This document shows positions 12,101 through 22,223 of a DNA stretch of 64,000 nt, in pieces (within the stretch, counting starts at the first letter, position 1; each line of letters starts with the position of its first letter). The notes beneath the pieces are model-generated. The model had not been told where the DNA came from, made no database searches, and saw only the letters and a program-made list of their open reading frames with translations. The position numbers were made by a program, and so were the translations under genes. The DNA comes from Ophiodon elongatus (lineage: Eukaryota > Chordata > Actinopteri > Perciformes > Hexagrammidae): assembly GCA_016806645.1 (NCBI GenBank), contig JACSYO010001791.1, positions 2,565,501 to 2,629,500 of the forward strand. Reading direction: 5' to 3'.

Positions 12101-12597
12101 TTTGTGGGTAACTGGACATGTGCCTATCCCTACTTGCTACCCAACTCTAGGAATGTACTTCAAACTAACAGAATCATCTAGTATGACAACTGGCAGGTGT
12201 GGAACATGGTGCACAATACACCTAAGGAATGGACCTGCTTGTGTTATTTCTCTATCATATGGCAGTATAAAGCATTTTATTATTAAGCACTATTCTAAGC
12301 AAACTGTGTCACTAAAGGGAAGGGGTGAGAAGTACAATATGAGTGAATGTATGTTTTATCCCCTCTATCACCAGATTCCCATATAGCACTCTTACTGGTA
12401 TTCGTAGTCTACTCTGTATTCTTATTAATGGAACCACAACCCCAATACAAAAATAGATCTAAAGGAAATCAACGGAGTATCTGTCCATCCTGTAACTTGT
12501 CTTCTTTTTTCAATGACATGATTTCATATAACATGATGCTTTTTTTTTTAAACTATATTTCCCATCATGTTCAGTGATATCGATGGATCTTTTGAAA

Positions 12598-12795
12598 GGT
12601 GGCGGCAGGAGAGGAGGAGGGGGGTTGGGGGTTGGTGGGAGGTGGGGGTGGGGAGGGGGGGAGCAGATGTACAGTTGGGGTGTTCTTCTGGAATATACAC
12701 TGATATGTGGGACCTGGGGACATGATGGGAAATGCATGGGTGGGTAAGGTGGAGGTGGGGGCGATGTGTTCGGGGGGGTTGGGGGGGAGTGGAGT
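12598..12795. other. Strongly G-rich tract beside the syt2 stop codon
   Basis: The plus strand carries many runs of 3-7 G (for example at 12618-12661 and 12772-12787), so the syt2 mRNA is C-rich here and the template strand could form G-quadruplexes. Minus-strand proline/serine-rich frames across it are composition artefacts. Confidence 0.7.
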
Positions 12796-13011
12796 TTACT
12801 TCTTGGCATTCAGCGCTGCGAGGGCGGCATCCACCTCTTCCTCTGGCTGCAGTGGATGCCACTGGGCGATGGGGCGACGGGGGTTCGCCAGCATGTCGGA
12901 CCAGTGTTTCAGCCCGGCCCCCGCACTCTTGCTTCCCACCAAGATCTTCCCAATGGCATCGTTCTTGCCAATCTTGTCATAATCCAGCACTGTGATCACA
13001 GCTAGGATTTT
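12796..13011 (-). CDS. syt2: syt2 last coding exon (C2B end, stop)
   Basis: Acceptor ctctcccag precedes AAA at 13011. The 71 codons contain VLDYDKIGKNDAIGK (calcium ligands Asp 371, 373, 379) and the family signature HWSDMLANPRRPIAQWH. TAA stop at 12798-12796. The tail after EEEVDA is a little longer than in mammalian SYT2 (AALNAKK at the end). Confidence 0.97.
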   Translation of the reverse strand, partial: KILAVITVLDYDKIGKNDAIGKILVGSKSAGAGLKHWSDMLANPRRPIAQWHPLQPEEEVDAALAALNAKK

Positions 13012-16000
13012 CTGGGAGAGAAAGCATCACAACAAGGTTCAGAACGCCACGATGAGAACACGGATACGAAGGCCTCGAAAGAATTTTACTCAAATACTTT
13101 TAGAAGTATTTCACTTGATGGTGCATCATGCCCAGTGTGTGGGCGTGCAGTGATCCCATTGTGGAGGCTGGTATCAGCACAGGGGCTCTGGTTGGGCGGT
13201 GGGCAAAGGGACTTGTCCCTTTTATGTGGAATCAAAAATGTTCAGTGTCCTGCTTACTTCTATCTTCATAAATATTAAAGATTAATTTGTTCCTGCGTTT
13301 CATATTGTTTCATACATTTACTACCATTTTTTTGATAAAAATGTGTTTATTGCATGTTTGATGCTGATTTGTTTGCCACATCAACAGTGGAGGAAATCAA
13401 TAAGCGTTCTCCAAAGAAATGACAGTGCTGCTTGTTTGATAAATGGACTTGCATTTAAACAGCACCATTCACACATATATTCATACACTGATGAGCCCCC
13501 AGGTAGCCACAGCATACATATACTGTATGCATGGCCATGAGCAAGTGTCAATCATTAGATAATGTTACAGCAATAGTTTGTTTGACGTACAAAAATTCGC
13601 TTAGGTGCTTTCTTACTGAGAGTTAGATGAGAAGATCGACGTTATATATTGTTTGTTTCATGTGCGCAAAAACCACCAACTGTAAGAATAACAAGGTTGT
13701 GTGCTAGATGGAAGGTAAGCATTTGCCTTTTTACAGTAATTAGTAATAACTATTTTACACCAGTGCTTCCTTCAGAACAGCACTTTTATTCAAATCTTTC
13801 CACCTCTGCTAGCTCCTACGTGATTTTAACAAGATAATCCATGTCTTTACCTGCATTTGCTCAAGAGGAATCTCAAAGCTGAAGGACTCATTGTAGTACG
13901 GATTCAAAGTGTTCTTCTTCACTGTCGTCTTCTTCTTCTTCAGCCTCTTTCCATTCTGCAGCAGGTTAATTTTCACGTAGGGATCTGAAGAGAAAAAAAA
14001 AGAAGGCAAGAAATCGCGATGAAGCTGATGGAAGAAACCGCCTCGCACATGCATGTTTGGGTTGCAGTGCTGCAATGCACCAACAGATGGGGCCAATGCT
14101 GAAGCCAAGGGGGAGCGAGAGCTGGTGCATGGCAAGCACTGCAGCGTCAGCACGTGAGCAGAGCAGGACCGACCTAATGGCTGCGCTCACAGGCACGTTC
14201 CTGTGTTCACTGCAGTCCCACTGCGAGCATCCAAATGTCACATTAATCTGATGTATTGTTGTCAAATTGTGCACGTGGAAACAGTGTCAAGTGCGATAGC
14301 GTGATAAAGAAATGCAACATCTGATGCTTGGCTCTGTGTGTATACCTGACAGTCCTCCCACGTCCATTTTCTTCAGGTTCTTGGCCTCCAGAATACAGAT
14401 GGTAAGTTTGCCAGCAGTCGGGACGTAACGCAGAGAGATGCAAATATCTCCCAGCTTCTCGGGCTGTGAGGAGGAGGAGGGATGGGGAGAGAAAGTTCAA
14501 GGAGGTCTGACGCAGAATTTATGTCTTTTCTCTGCTGTACAGTACACAGCACAAACACACAAACTGTCCCTTTGGAATCACAATTTAAAGATACATCGTC
14601 AATACAAATAATTCCTGCTGCCATTACTTTTGTCTTATCAGCAGAAATTACCGGCATTCTTAAGTACATCTCGTTTGCCTTTTCAAAGTAAATAAATTTA
14701 TCCGAGCCCGCAAGCAACTTGTGTGATTATTTTGTCTTAAGGTGGCTCTGGGGAGGTTTCATTGATTAAAACCTTTTTCATATTCTGGTGCAGCATAATG
14801 GTGAAAATATTACAGGCTACATGTCTACAGAGGAAGCAGCGTAGTTGATTAATAGAAAAAAAAGTGTGTCCTTCAGCCCTCTGAATCTCATTGGTAAACA
14901 GACAAAGTGGCCCCATTGTGCCTGAGGTTATTTTTGTATTATGTCATCAGCTGAGTTAGCTGTTCAGGCTGCTCTATATGAAAAAAAAGTGTTTTGGCTG
15001 GGAGTCTGAAGAAATGTATTTCAGTATGTTAAAAACGTCTTTTACAGTTTGCAAAGAGAATTATAAGACTTCTATCGGCCGCTAGTAGATTGTCCCTATT
15101 TACACACCTCACCGTTGCAGAGCAACATTATCATTTATTCGGAGTCTTGTTGATGGCCATCTGGTAAGTCATATTCACCCTCTTTCAGCTCCCTTTTGAT
15201 CAACTCCTGAGGAAAATCTGGCTCCCAATTAGCTGTTAAATAATTGATTATGTTCACCAGCTAGTTTCTGTCTGTCTGTTGTTTGGTGCTGAGCAGGAAG
15301 TGTAGGGTGTTTTTTTAGAGCTTGAAAACAGCGGCCTGCTGTGGCTTAAATAAAAAAAAGCTATAAGAGCGGTGACAGTGAACCAAAACATCAAAGTTGT
15401 GGGCCAAAAAGCTAAATAATGAGCCTAAATTCATTATAAAGCTTCGTAAATTAGAGGGGTGCTGCAGATTCAGGTGATAACTCTATGGATACATCACTTT
15501 CACACTGTAAAACTATAAATGATAGGCTTGTCGATATTGGTATGGGCCTCAACAATCTAGTAAAACATGCATCTCTCCAACATACATCAGTGGAAGTAGT
15601 GGACTTAAACAGCAGCGTGGTAAAAGTAACACAACACGACTCTTACCTCTTCTTGATCTGCGCTGTCCAGGTCTCTCCACTCCTCAATTGGCTTTGCCAG
15701 GTCAAGGGTGTTCATGGGTGTTTTAATCTCTCCGATGACGTCATGTTTAGAGAAGCGATCAAAGTCATAGACTGACATTACCAGAGTCTTTCCTCCCATC
15801 TCTTGGAATGGAATCTGGAAGACAGAAAGTAATCCCATTAGACTCATCTGTATCCTTTCTAGGAGTTTCTTTTGTTTTACCTTACAGCGTCAGATCACAA
15901 CTATACAGCATTATGGGTTGTGACGTTTGCCTGGAGCTCAAAATAGCTTTATGAAATAACGTGCAGCTTTGGCAGAGCTAGCCTGACTTTGACAAAGGTG

Positions 16001-19000
16001 TTGGAATTGTTTTCTATAGAGCTGTGTCAGCAGGCCCACTACACCAGAGGTGGTCCTCTCCTTTAATTGGATTCCCTAGCACATTCTCCTTGTCAGACAC
16101 CTTCAATACGTCTGCTGGCCAGAGGTATTTGAGAAACAAAAAAAATCAGAATCAAAGCCCTCGCAGACGTAGAGAAAGAGAGGAGGAGCGATTCACCTTC
16201 AACCGGAACCGTCTCCAAATCAAACAGCTCGGCGTGCATGTTGTTTTAATAAGTAATTAGAAAAGGGGTGACCGGGAGGTGTTTCAGCTCACCTTGAAGG
16301 TAAAGGTCTCATTGAAGACAGGATTGAGCGTTTTCTTGTGAACCTTTGTGTCGTACTTCTTCTTCTTGTCAGGGAGGACGAAGACCTTGACGTAGGGGTC
16401 AGAGGTGCCACCGCTGTCCATGGAGAGCAGGTCAGCTGCTTGCAGGATTCCCACAGTCAGCTGGGGAGGTAGGAAGTATGCCATTAAAAGTCAGTGAGCA
16501 TTTCTCCGGCTCACGCGCCATCACTATGTTCTTTATCTTGTTTGCATTTTTTGGATTATCAATCATAGGAAAAACAAGATATATATATATTTTTTTTAAA
16601 ACACTCAAGTTCTTGCCTTGTTCTCCTGGAAGTCATAATCAATGGAGTACTGCAGCTTCCCGAGCTTTTCTTTCTCCTTCACTTCCTCCTCTTTCTCGTC
16701 TCCAGTCAGTCCAGGTTCGACATCGTCTTCTTCATCGTCGTCATCCTGTTGTTTCTGTACACGGACAGACGGGAGAGGGGGAGGGGGAGGGGGACGGCAG
16801 GCGGCAGAAGAAGAAGAGTGAGAGGGCGTTTCTGAGGTGGCGGCTGTGCTGAACACTAAACCTCGGGCATCAGCAGTCGGGTTAGCCACAGCACCTACCT
16901 GCCACTTACCCCCGCTCACCCCGGTGTTACTAGTGCAATCTGTTCATCGATGACCACAGTTGCAACCTGACTTGATTTCACTATTTCTTGGGTGACACCA
17001 TTTGCTGTTTCCTTTTTTCTTTTCTCTCATGAGCATTATATGTATGTTAAAATCAGATGTATGGGGATTTCTCTTCGACTACAAAATGTTGTAGAAATGC
17101 CATTTCAAGAGAACTCTGTGTTATTGTTCAAAGAGTGGAGAGAGATAGAGAGAGACAGAGTGAGAAACAGAGAGAAACATCAGAATAAAAACAGTCAATA
17201 TACAGGGAGTGGGCAGAAAAACAGGAACACCTTACAATATATTACAATCTAACACAACAGACATGCAAAACCTCTGGAAGTTCTTCTTTTTCACTCATCA
17301 AATATTTTCAAATCAATCAATATGACAGTGTAGCTGCCTGTGATTGTGATATTTTAGGGGATGGACAAAATAACGGGAACGTAACATTAACCAGGACTTT
17401 GAAGGTACTGCATCGCGGTTACACAGGCAGCTAAACAAGCAGCTACACAAATCCCAAATATGACTCATCCAAAATGAGTCACATTAACTTGTTAAAAAAG
17501 TCAACAAAATCGTGCCGGCATATCCCACACAGAGGACTACTGCACCAGCAAAGATGAGCCAAATTCACAAGTAAACAGACTGGAGGCCATTATGGGATAT
17601 TTTCTCAAAAACACCACAAAGTTCAGTCTTTTTGACACAAAAGTGAACACTTCCAACTAGTATTTGCTGGAGAGCCATTGCGCTCTATTGCACTATACTG
17701 CGAGGCGTTCCTGTTATATTGTCCACCCCGTGTGCAGCATTTCAAACACAAGCTGTCACAAGAAGCAGAGCGTCCTTCCTGAGAGGAACTGAAGGACAAG
17801 AGCTATGAGGAATAGATTTGTGATCCTATCAAACTCCTGACGCAGTGATTCCTAACACTTTTCTTGAAAAGCTCTCAAACTCCAACTGATAATGTAAGCT
17901 GTTTGACAAACAATATAACTGTCTGCCGTTCATCTCCTCCTGACAACCCAAAGTGTCATTAATGTGTTTACTCTGCTATTGCTGGTTGAACTCTGGCCTG
18001 ATTATTGTAGCTAACTGAATTGCTGGTAAATTTCCCAATTTATTCCAAACAGAGTCCACTGTTTTTCCCCAGCTGATACTCTAATGTGAATTATTGTGAT
18101 TCTTGCTCATGTGCTGGAACAAATATCAGCAGTTTACTGACAGTTAACTGCTCCTGAGATAACTGATGAAGAAGATAAATCAATCTTGCCTTTACATCTC
18201 ACACCCAGTGACTCGTCAGTCTTTCGTCTCTTTAGAGGCGGTTGTGACTAATCGAGTTAAAGCAATTTGCTCTGATATGAATAATAAAGTAAACTTTCAT
18301 TTCCGATAGTGTATGAAGCTTTGATAATATCTCAGTATGGCCTACTTTCCTATGGCTGTCTTCTTGAAAAAACACTGATGTCTTCGTAAGACTGGAGGGT
18401 CCAGTTACTCACTGATGAGCTGGAAGAGGAACAGGGCACACACACAAATAATACACACACCATCACACCCACTACACACCATACTTTACTGTGCACCCAC
18501 ACACACGCACACACACGTTTGCTTACATGCAAGCTCTCATGCATGCTGAAAAACGCACTCTCTCTCACACACACGCACACACACATTCTCACACAATATC
18601 CGCATATGTGGCATTCTCTATCTCTATTGTCGTAAATGCTTTTCATTCAAGCATGCCAGGCCACACAATGCAGAATCCACGTTTCTTTCTAATGGCAAAT
18701 GTAAAATGAATTACCTCATCATTTATGAAGAAGGATAAAAGCAATGCTTTGATGTTTTTTGTTTTTTTTAAACCCCTCCGACAAATTTTTGCCAGGCCCA
18801 AAAATGTCTATACACATGTTCTGAGTGAGATGTACACATCCATGGAGGGATCATGCTATACTGAGAATTCCCAGCTGTTCTCAAACTTCCAGTGGGGGTT
18901 CAAAGATAAAGACATGGTTTGTCTGAATGCATGCCCTTCAGTCAACTCAGTGGGGTGAATTGTGAGCTCAGTGCTGAGTTTCTTTTTTAAAAAGACATAT

Positions 19001-21499
19001 GTGTTAAAACAGCCGGTTGACAGTAGCTTTAACTTTGCGTTGACTGAAATCGGGCCGAGTCAAGCGTGGGCAGACATTCTGGCCCACCATTTCTCCTCAG
19101 TGAGACCCAAGTGCTTCAGGGAGAGAGGGGGGTCAATGACTGTCACCTAGTATGTCAGCAGCATGGGTCATCCAGGAAAGTTACTCTCAAGTCAAGTTGT
19201 GGCCATTCAATGGTACCTACTGCAAGGGAATATGCTGGTCTTTGTCAAGAGACACAAACAGCTTTATCTGTCGTGGAACTCGGAGCGTGTTTGCACAAGT
19301 GGGGCACAGCATGTGAATTTCAGACCCACATCAATGTGTCTCCGGAGAGAAATTGTTTGCAATGTGTCAGTTTTTGGTTGTTTTGCACAGTCGAGGCCTG
19401 TCGTGGTGGAAACATGCTCAAAGCTCTCAATTAGGTAAAGTTCCAGCTTATTATTTGACAAATATCCAGCTTACCCCTTGCACATGCATGTTAGTGATCT
19501 CTAGTGAGTTGCCGAGTGCACTCGTCATTCAAAGGCTCAACCATAGGATGAGTTTCATGTTCATATCAAACCATAGACACTTAAACACGGCTTTGCTCTG
19601 TTTTTTTTTTGTTTTTTTGCCAAAAAAATTGCAATCTCTGGATATTCAAGACATAGCAGTTGGTGCGGCATATCAGTTCAGTGGATTTTGCGAAGCAGCT
19701 AAATCGCTCCCATAGATTCCTCAAGCACCCGCAGCACCTATAAGCTTGCAAAAAACTAAGGAAGCCATAGCACTCATTGTCATCGTCACTGCAATCCAAC
19801 CCCTCCAAGCCCAGCCCGCCCCCGCCCCCACCACCACTCCCCACCCCCACCCCCACCCCCCCTGCCCTGGTCTGCGCTTACTCAGAGCGGCCAGATAGGG
19901 GCGCCGCGTGCTATCAGACCTACCGTAGGCAGAGAAGTCCACCACAGTCAAGATACACGGAGCACACATAAGACACAAAGCAGGAAGGAGGAGAGCAGAG
20001 ACAAAGGAAGAAATTGAACTCACAGCAGACACCAAAGAAGTGTAATCACAGCAAATGTAGTCAGCTACACTTTAGGGAGCGAGGAAAATGACAGATAAAG
20101 AAGCCTACTCATTAGCACAATCATATCTCGTGCAGCAGGGCCGTTGGGTTTTAAAATAGCTCCACTTTTAGATGTTTTCATATTGTACTTAAATAATCAA
20201 TCATGTATGTGGAAAAAAATTATAATTATAGGCCCAAAAACAACAGCATGGTACTAACTACTAATTTTCATAATTGCTCTTTAATGACTGGGAAAAGGAT
20301 GGTTGGGCTGTAACGATAAGAGTCCTGTCATTTTCCACTCAAATCCCGAAGCACAAGTGAGAGAAAGAGCAACAATAACATTAACGACAAATACATTAAA
20401 CAACAACAAAAAGAAAGAAAGAAAGAGAAAAATGAAAAATAATAATGGTGGATAAAGAATGTAATTAACACCTGCGGAGAATACACTGACTGGGTTAGAA
20501 GGCCATCAAAGACAAACAGCATGTTTAAACAATATGTAATCTAATACATTTCAAACAGGAAACTTGTCACTTGAATAAAATGTGTAACACGAGAACTACT
20601 GTTTGTTAGGTAATTAGCTGAGTCAAACATATCACTACATGCAGGTTTTTCTCTCTATTCCAGTATAAAGCTCTAAGCCCCACAGCTGTTACATAATAGG
20701 CTCATGAACAGGTTGGCCGTGGTTTGCCTTGCTTTGTGTACAGTGTAGGTGTAAATCCCCTCGGCCGTGATGCGACCTCCCGCGGAGGAACATACCTCGC
20801 CCCCTTTCAGGTTCTTCATTCCCATGTCACCCTTCCCCTTCTTGCCCTTCTTGTTCTTCTTCTTCTTGCAACAGCATTTCTTGATGATGCAGAAGCAGCA
20901 TGTTAGAATGAGTAAAGCAGCGACCACGGCAATGGCAATGATGGCCCAGGACGGCACTGAGGAGAATATACAGACCGATGGATAGATGGCACATCCACAC
21001 CCAGAAAGAGAAGAGAGAAGCAAATATTTTGACATTTGACCAACCAATCATTTAGCCTACTCCATGTCATGTCCTGGGCCAAATATATTTAGTAAGAGGT
21101 GCTAGATTAGCAATTAGATTGGGTGAAAATTAGATTTCTCTGCCATTAGGAAGGGCAGCTAGTGATCAATACTGAATAAAGACATTATGAGGCTTGCCAA
21201 TGCCTGCAGCTAAAGAGAAAATCTAATTCCAAAATCATTGCTTCGAGTCACATCAATAACAGTTGGTTGATCAGAACAGGTTTGGGTTTTGTCTGGCACT
21301 CACGTGGGATCTTGTCGATTTCATTCAGGAACTTGTTTTTGATCTCGTCGAAGGCATCGTTCTTGTTGATCGGTTCGGTGGAGTTGTCAGTAGAGACCAA
21401 TGCGACGGTGGCTGGAGTCACAGTCAAGGCAGTGGCCCCCGTTGGGTTAGCAGCGACCATGGGCGTTGTCTGATGCTTGAACAAGTTCCACTTCGTCAT
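12796..21499 (-). CDS. syt2: Synaptotagmin-2, vesicle calcium sensor (8 coding exons)
   Basis: Encodes a single-pass synaptic-vesicle protein that binds calcium, acidic phospholipids and SNAREs to trigger fast transmitter release. Joined exons, 5' to 3': 21499-21304, 20956-20796, 16754-16617, 16460-16293, 15814-15647, 14463-14346, 13984-13851, 13011-12796; 432 residues against about 420 for the family. Order: luminal N-terminus with N-glycosylation site NST at 39-41; membrane helix about 69-90; cysteines 85, 86, 88, 93-95 (likely palmitoylated); lysine-rich stretch and acidic linker about 92-150; C2A with Asp 180, 186, 238, 240, 246; C2B with Asp 311, 317, 371, 373, 379, polybasic KKKK 332-335 and the basal RR 406-407. 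All ten calcium ligands are present. The N-terminal style, the KKCCCKKKKNKK segment and the EEEVDA tail favour syt2 over syt1, as does the convergent ppp1r12b neighbour. Teleosts often have syt2a and syt2b; which this is cannot be told. Confidence 0.92.
13572..13640. repeat. Fragment of the foldback MITE-like family
   Basis: Contains ATAGTTTGTTTGACGTAC and GCTTTCTTACTGAGAG followed by TTAGATGAGAAGATCGA, which matches the outer arm of the foldback family seen in full at 29994-30610. It lies in the syt2 intron between C2B exons. Confidence 0.65.
13851..13984 (-). CDS. syt2: syt2 exon, C2B core
   Basis: 134 bases. Acceptor ttctcttcag precedes AT, which completes the Asp 317 codon split across the intron; donor gtaaag follows CAG at 13851. 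It encodes DPYVKINLL, the polybasic KKKKTTVKKN and the conserved NPYYNESFSFEIP strand. Confidence 0.97.
14346..14463 (-). CDS. syt2: syt2 exon, start of C2B
   Basis: 118 bases. Acceptor cctcacag precedes CCC. It encodes PEKLGDICISLRYVPTAGK through ILEAKNLKKMDVGGLS, including Asp 311. The exon ends with the first base of the Asp 317 codon and the donor gtatac. Confidence 0.97.
15647..15814 (-). CDS. syt2: syt2 exon, C2A second half
   Basis: 168 bases, phase 0 on both sides (acceptor gtcttccag, donor gtaaga). It encodes GGKTLVMSVYDFDRFSKHD with calcium ligands Asp 238, 240 and 246, then EEWRDL and the acidic interdomain link ending DQEE. Confidence 0.97.
16293..16460 (-). CDS. syt2: syt2 exon, C2A first half
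   Basis: 168 bases, phase 0 (acceptor acctccccag, donor gtgagc). It encodes LTVGILQAADLL, then GGTSDPYVKVFVLPDKKKKY and NPVFNETFTFK. Asp 180 and Asp 186 are the first two C2A calcium ligands. Confidence 0.97.
16617..16754 (-). CDS. syt2: syt2 exon, acidic linker to C2A, with a GC donor
   Basis: 138 bases, 46 codons. Acceptor gtgtacag precedes AAA. It encodes KQQDDDDEEDDVEPGLT, a Glu/Lys-rich linker, and LGKLQYSIDYDFQENK, where C2A begins. The reading must leave at AAG/gcaaga: the next in-frame codons run into a stop, and the following exon begins exactly at the conserved LTVG. The donor is therefore GC rather than GT. Confidence 0.95.
17200..17731. mobile_element. Non-autonomous DNA-transposon-like element with inverted ends
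   Basis: The left end at about 17201-17231 (GGGAGTGGGCAGAAAAACAG, then GAACACC) is matched by the reverse complement of 17704-17731 (GGGGTGGACAATATAACAGG, then AACGCC). An internal related end occurs near 17356-17382. There is no transposase frame. It sits in the 4-kb syt2 intron. The ends resemble short mariner-like repeats of fish; class assignment is tentative. Confidence 0.6.
18434..18594. repeat. Interrupted CA-rich repeat region
   Basis: Several short (CA)n blocks separated by unique sequence within the long syt2 intron. Confidence 0.8.
19810..19862. other. Predicted G-quadruplex tract on the syt2-sense strand
   Basis: On the minus strand there are consecutive G runs of 4-8 separated by single T or short spacers (19838-19862), plus more G runs down to 19818. 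This lies in the syt2 pre-mRNA intron. The quadruplex is predicted from pattern only. Confidence 0.6.
20796..20956 (-). CDS. syt2: syt2 exon, transmembrane helix and cysteine cluster
   Basis: 161 bases. Acceptor tctcctcag precedes TG, which completes Leu 66. It encodes PSWAIIAIAVVAALLILTCC and then FCIIKKCCC, a lysine-rich stretch and ...MGMKNLKGGE. Donor gtatgt at 20795. The helix plus juxtamembrane cysteines are the vesicle anchor of synaptotagmins. Confidence 0.96.
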
Positions 21500-21519
21500 T
21501 TAGGCTGCACACACAGTCC
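21304..21519 (-). CDS. syt2: syt2 first coding exon (start ATG at 21499)
   Basis: The ATG at 21499-21497 begins MTKWNLFKHQ and the exon ends NEIDKIP plus one base, followed by the donor gtgagt. The luminal part holds VSTDNSTE (N-glycosylation site at 39). I chose this ATG because the short basic start with an N-x-F-K motif and the length agree with SYT2. An in-frame TAA lies directly before it. The acceptor ctgtttctcag at about 21520 suggests that the exon starts at 21519 with 20 bases of 5' UTR; a second AG (tgtgcag) 14 bases later is possible. Confidence 0.93.
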
Positions 21520-22149
21520 CTGAGAAACAGCATGAAAACAGTCCTTAAGAGAGGCCAGAGTAACCAACCATCATCATATTCCTCTTGTGTCAAAATTCAC
21601 ATGCTGGTATTGATGGTTGACCAGTGAAGGGTTGAACGATTCAGCCAATTTTCACATTTTTTAACCATTTGAAAAAGAAAAATCTCACACAGGATTCAAG
21701 TTTGCTGAGCAAATATATACATATTTTGGAGACAAAATAAGTCATAGAAAATGAATATGCTAACACACAAGTTCTGAAGTTAATAATAATGCATTAGGGC
21801 ACCAAATAACAACTAAAAGAGGGACTTGTTTACTGTCTATTTCCAAAATGACACCTGTTATGGTTTTGTCTAACTCAAATGTATTCATGGATGGTTAAGG
21901 GTTGGTGAGTTACATGTTAATAGAGCTGTTTTAAGAATGACATTTAAATTAAACACCAAGCAGAGCCACTTCACTCTCAGTCTTCTGAGAATTCTCTAAA
22001 CAATGAAAAAGGACCAAAAGGTGGCTGAAGACTTAATCCCAAACCACTTCTTATACAGTAAGTGTGTATGCATGGGAATTAAATGTTAGACACTTTGGGC
22101 AAACGTGCCAAAATAAAGTAATGAAATGTGACTTGGGAGCACTGGAATA

Positions 22150-22153
<4 letters not shown>

Positions 22154-22221
<68 letters not shown>
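22154..22221. repeat. (AT)n microsatellite, about 68 bp
   Basis: Uninterrupted TA alternation. Confidence 0.98.

Positions 22222-22223
<2 letters not shown>

Larger units (their letters stand above)
6874..12795 (-). other. Probable long 3' UTR of syt2
   Basis: About 5.9 kb downstream of the syt2 stop with no supported gene. It contains a foldback repeat copy (8482-8789), a CT/TA microsatellite (9121-9170) and a C-rich (minus strand) tract next to the stop. The 186-codon plus-strand frame at 7142-7702 has no family features and is not annotated. The extent of the UTR is inferred. Confidence 0.4.

Noticed and set aside
12510..12862. Proline-rich minus-strand frames
   Set aside because: Caused by the G-rich 3' UTR tract and overlap with the last syt2 exon in wrong frames.
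12796..21499. Identification as syt1
   Set aside because: The luminal start, the cysteine/lysine stretch, the PIEEWRDL and EEEVDA wording and the adjacent gene without PAWR fit syt2 better. A phylogeny would settle it.
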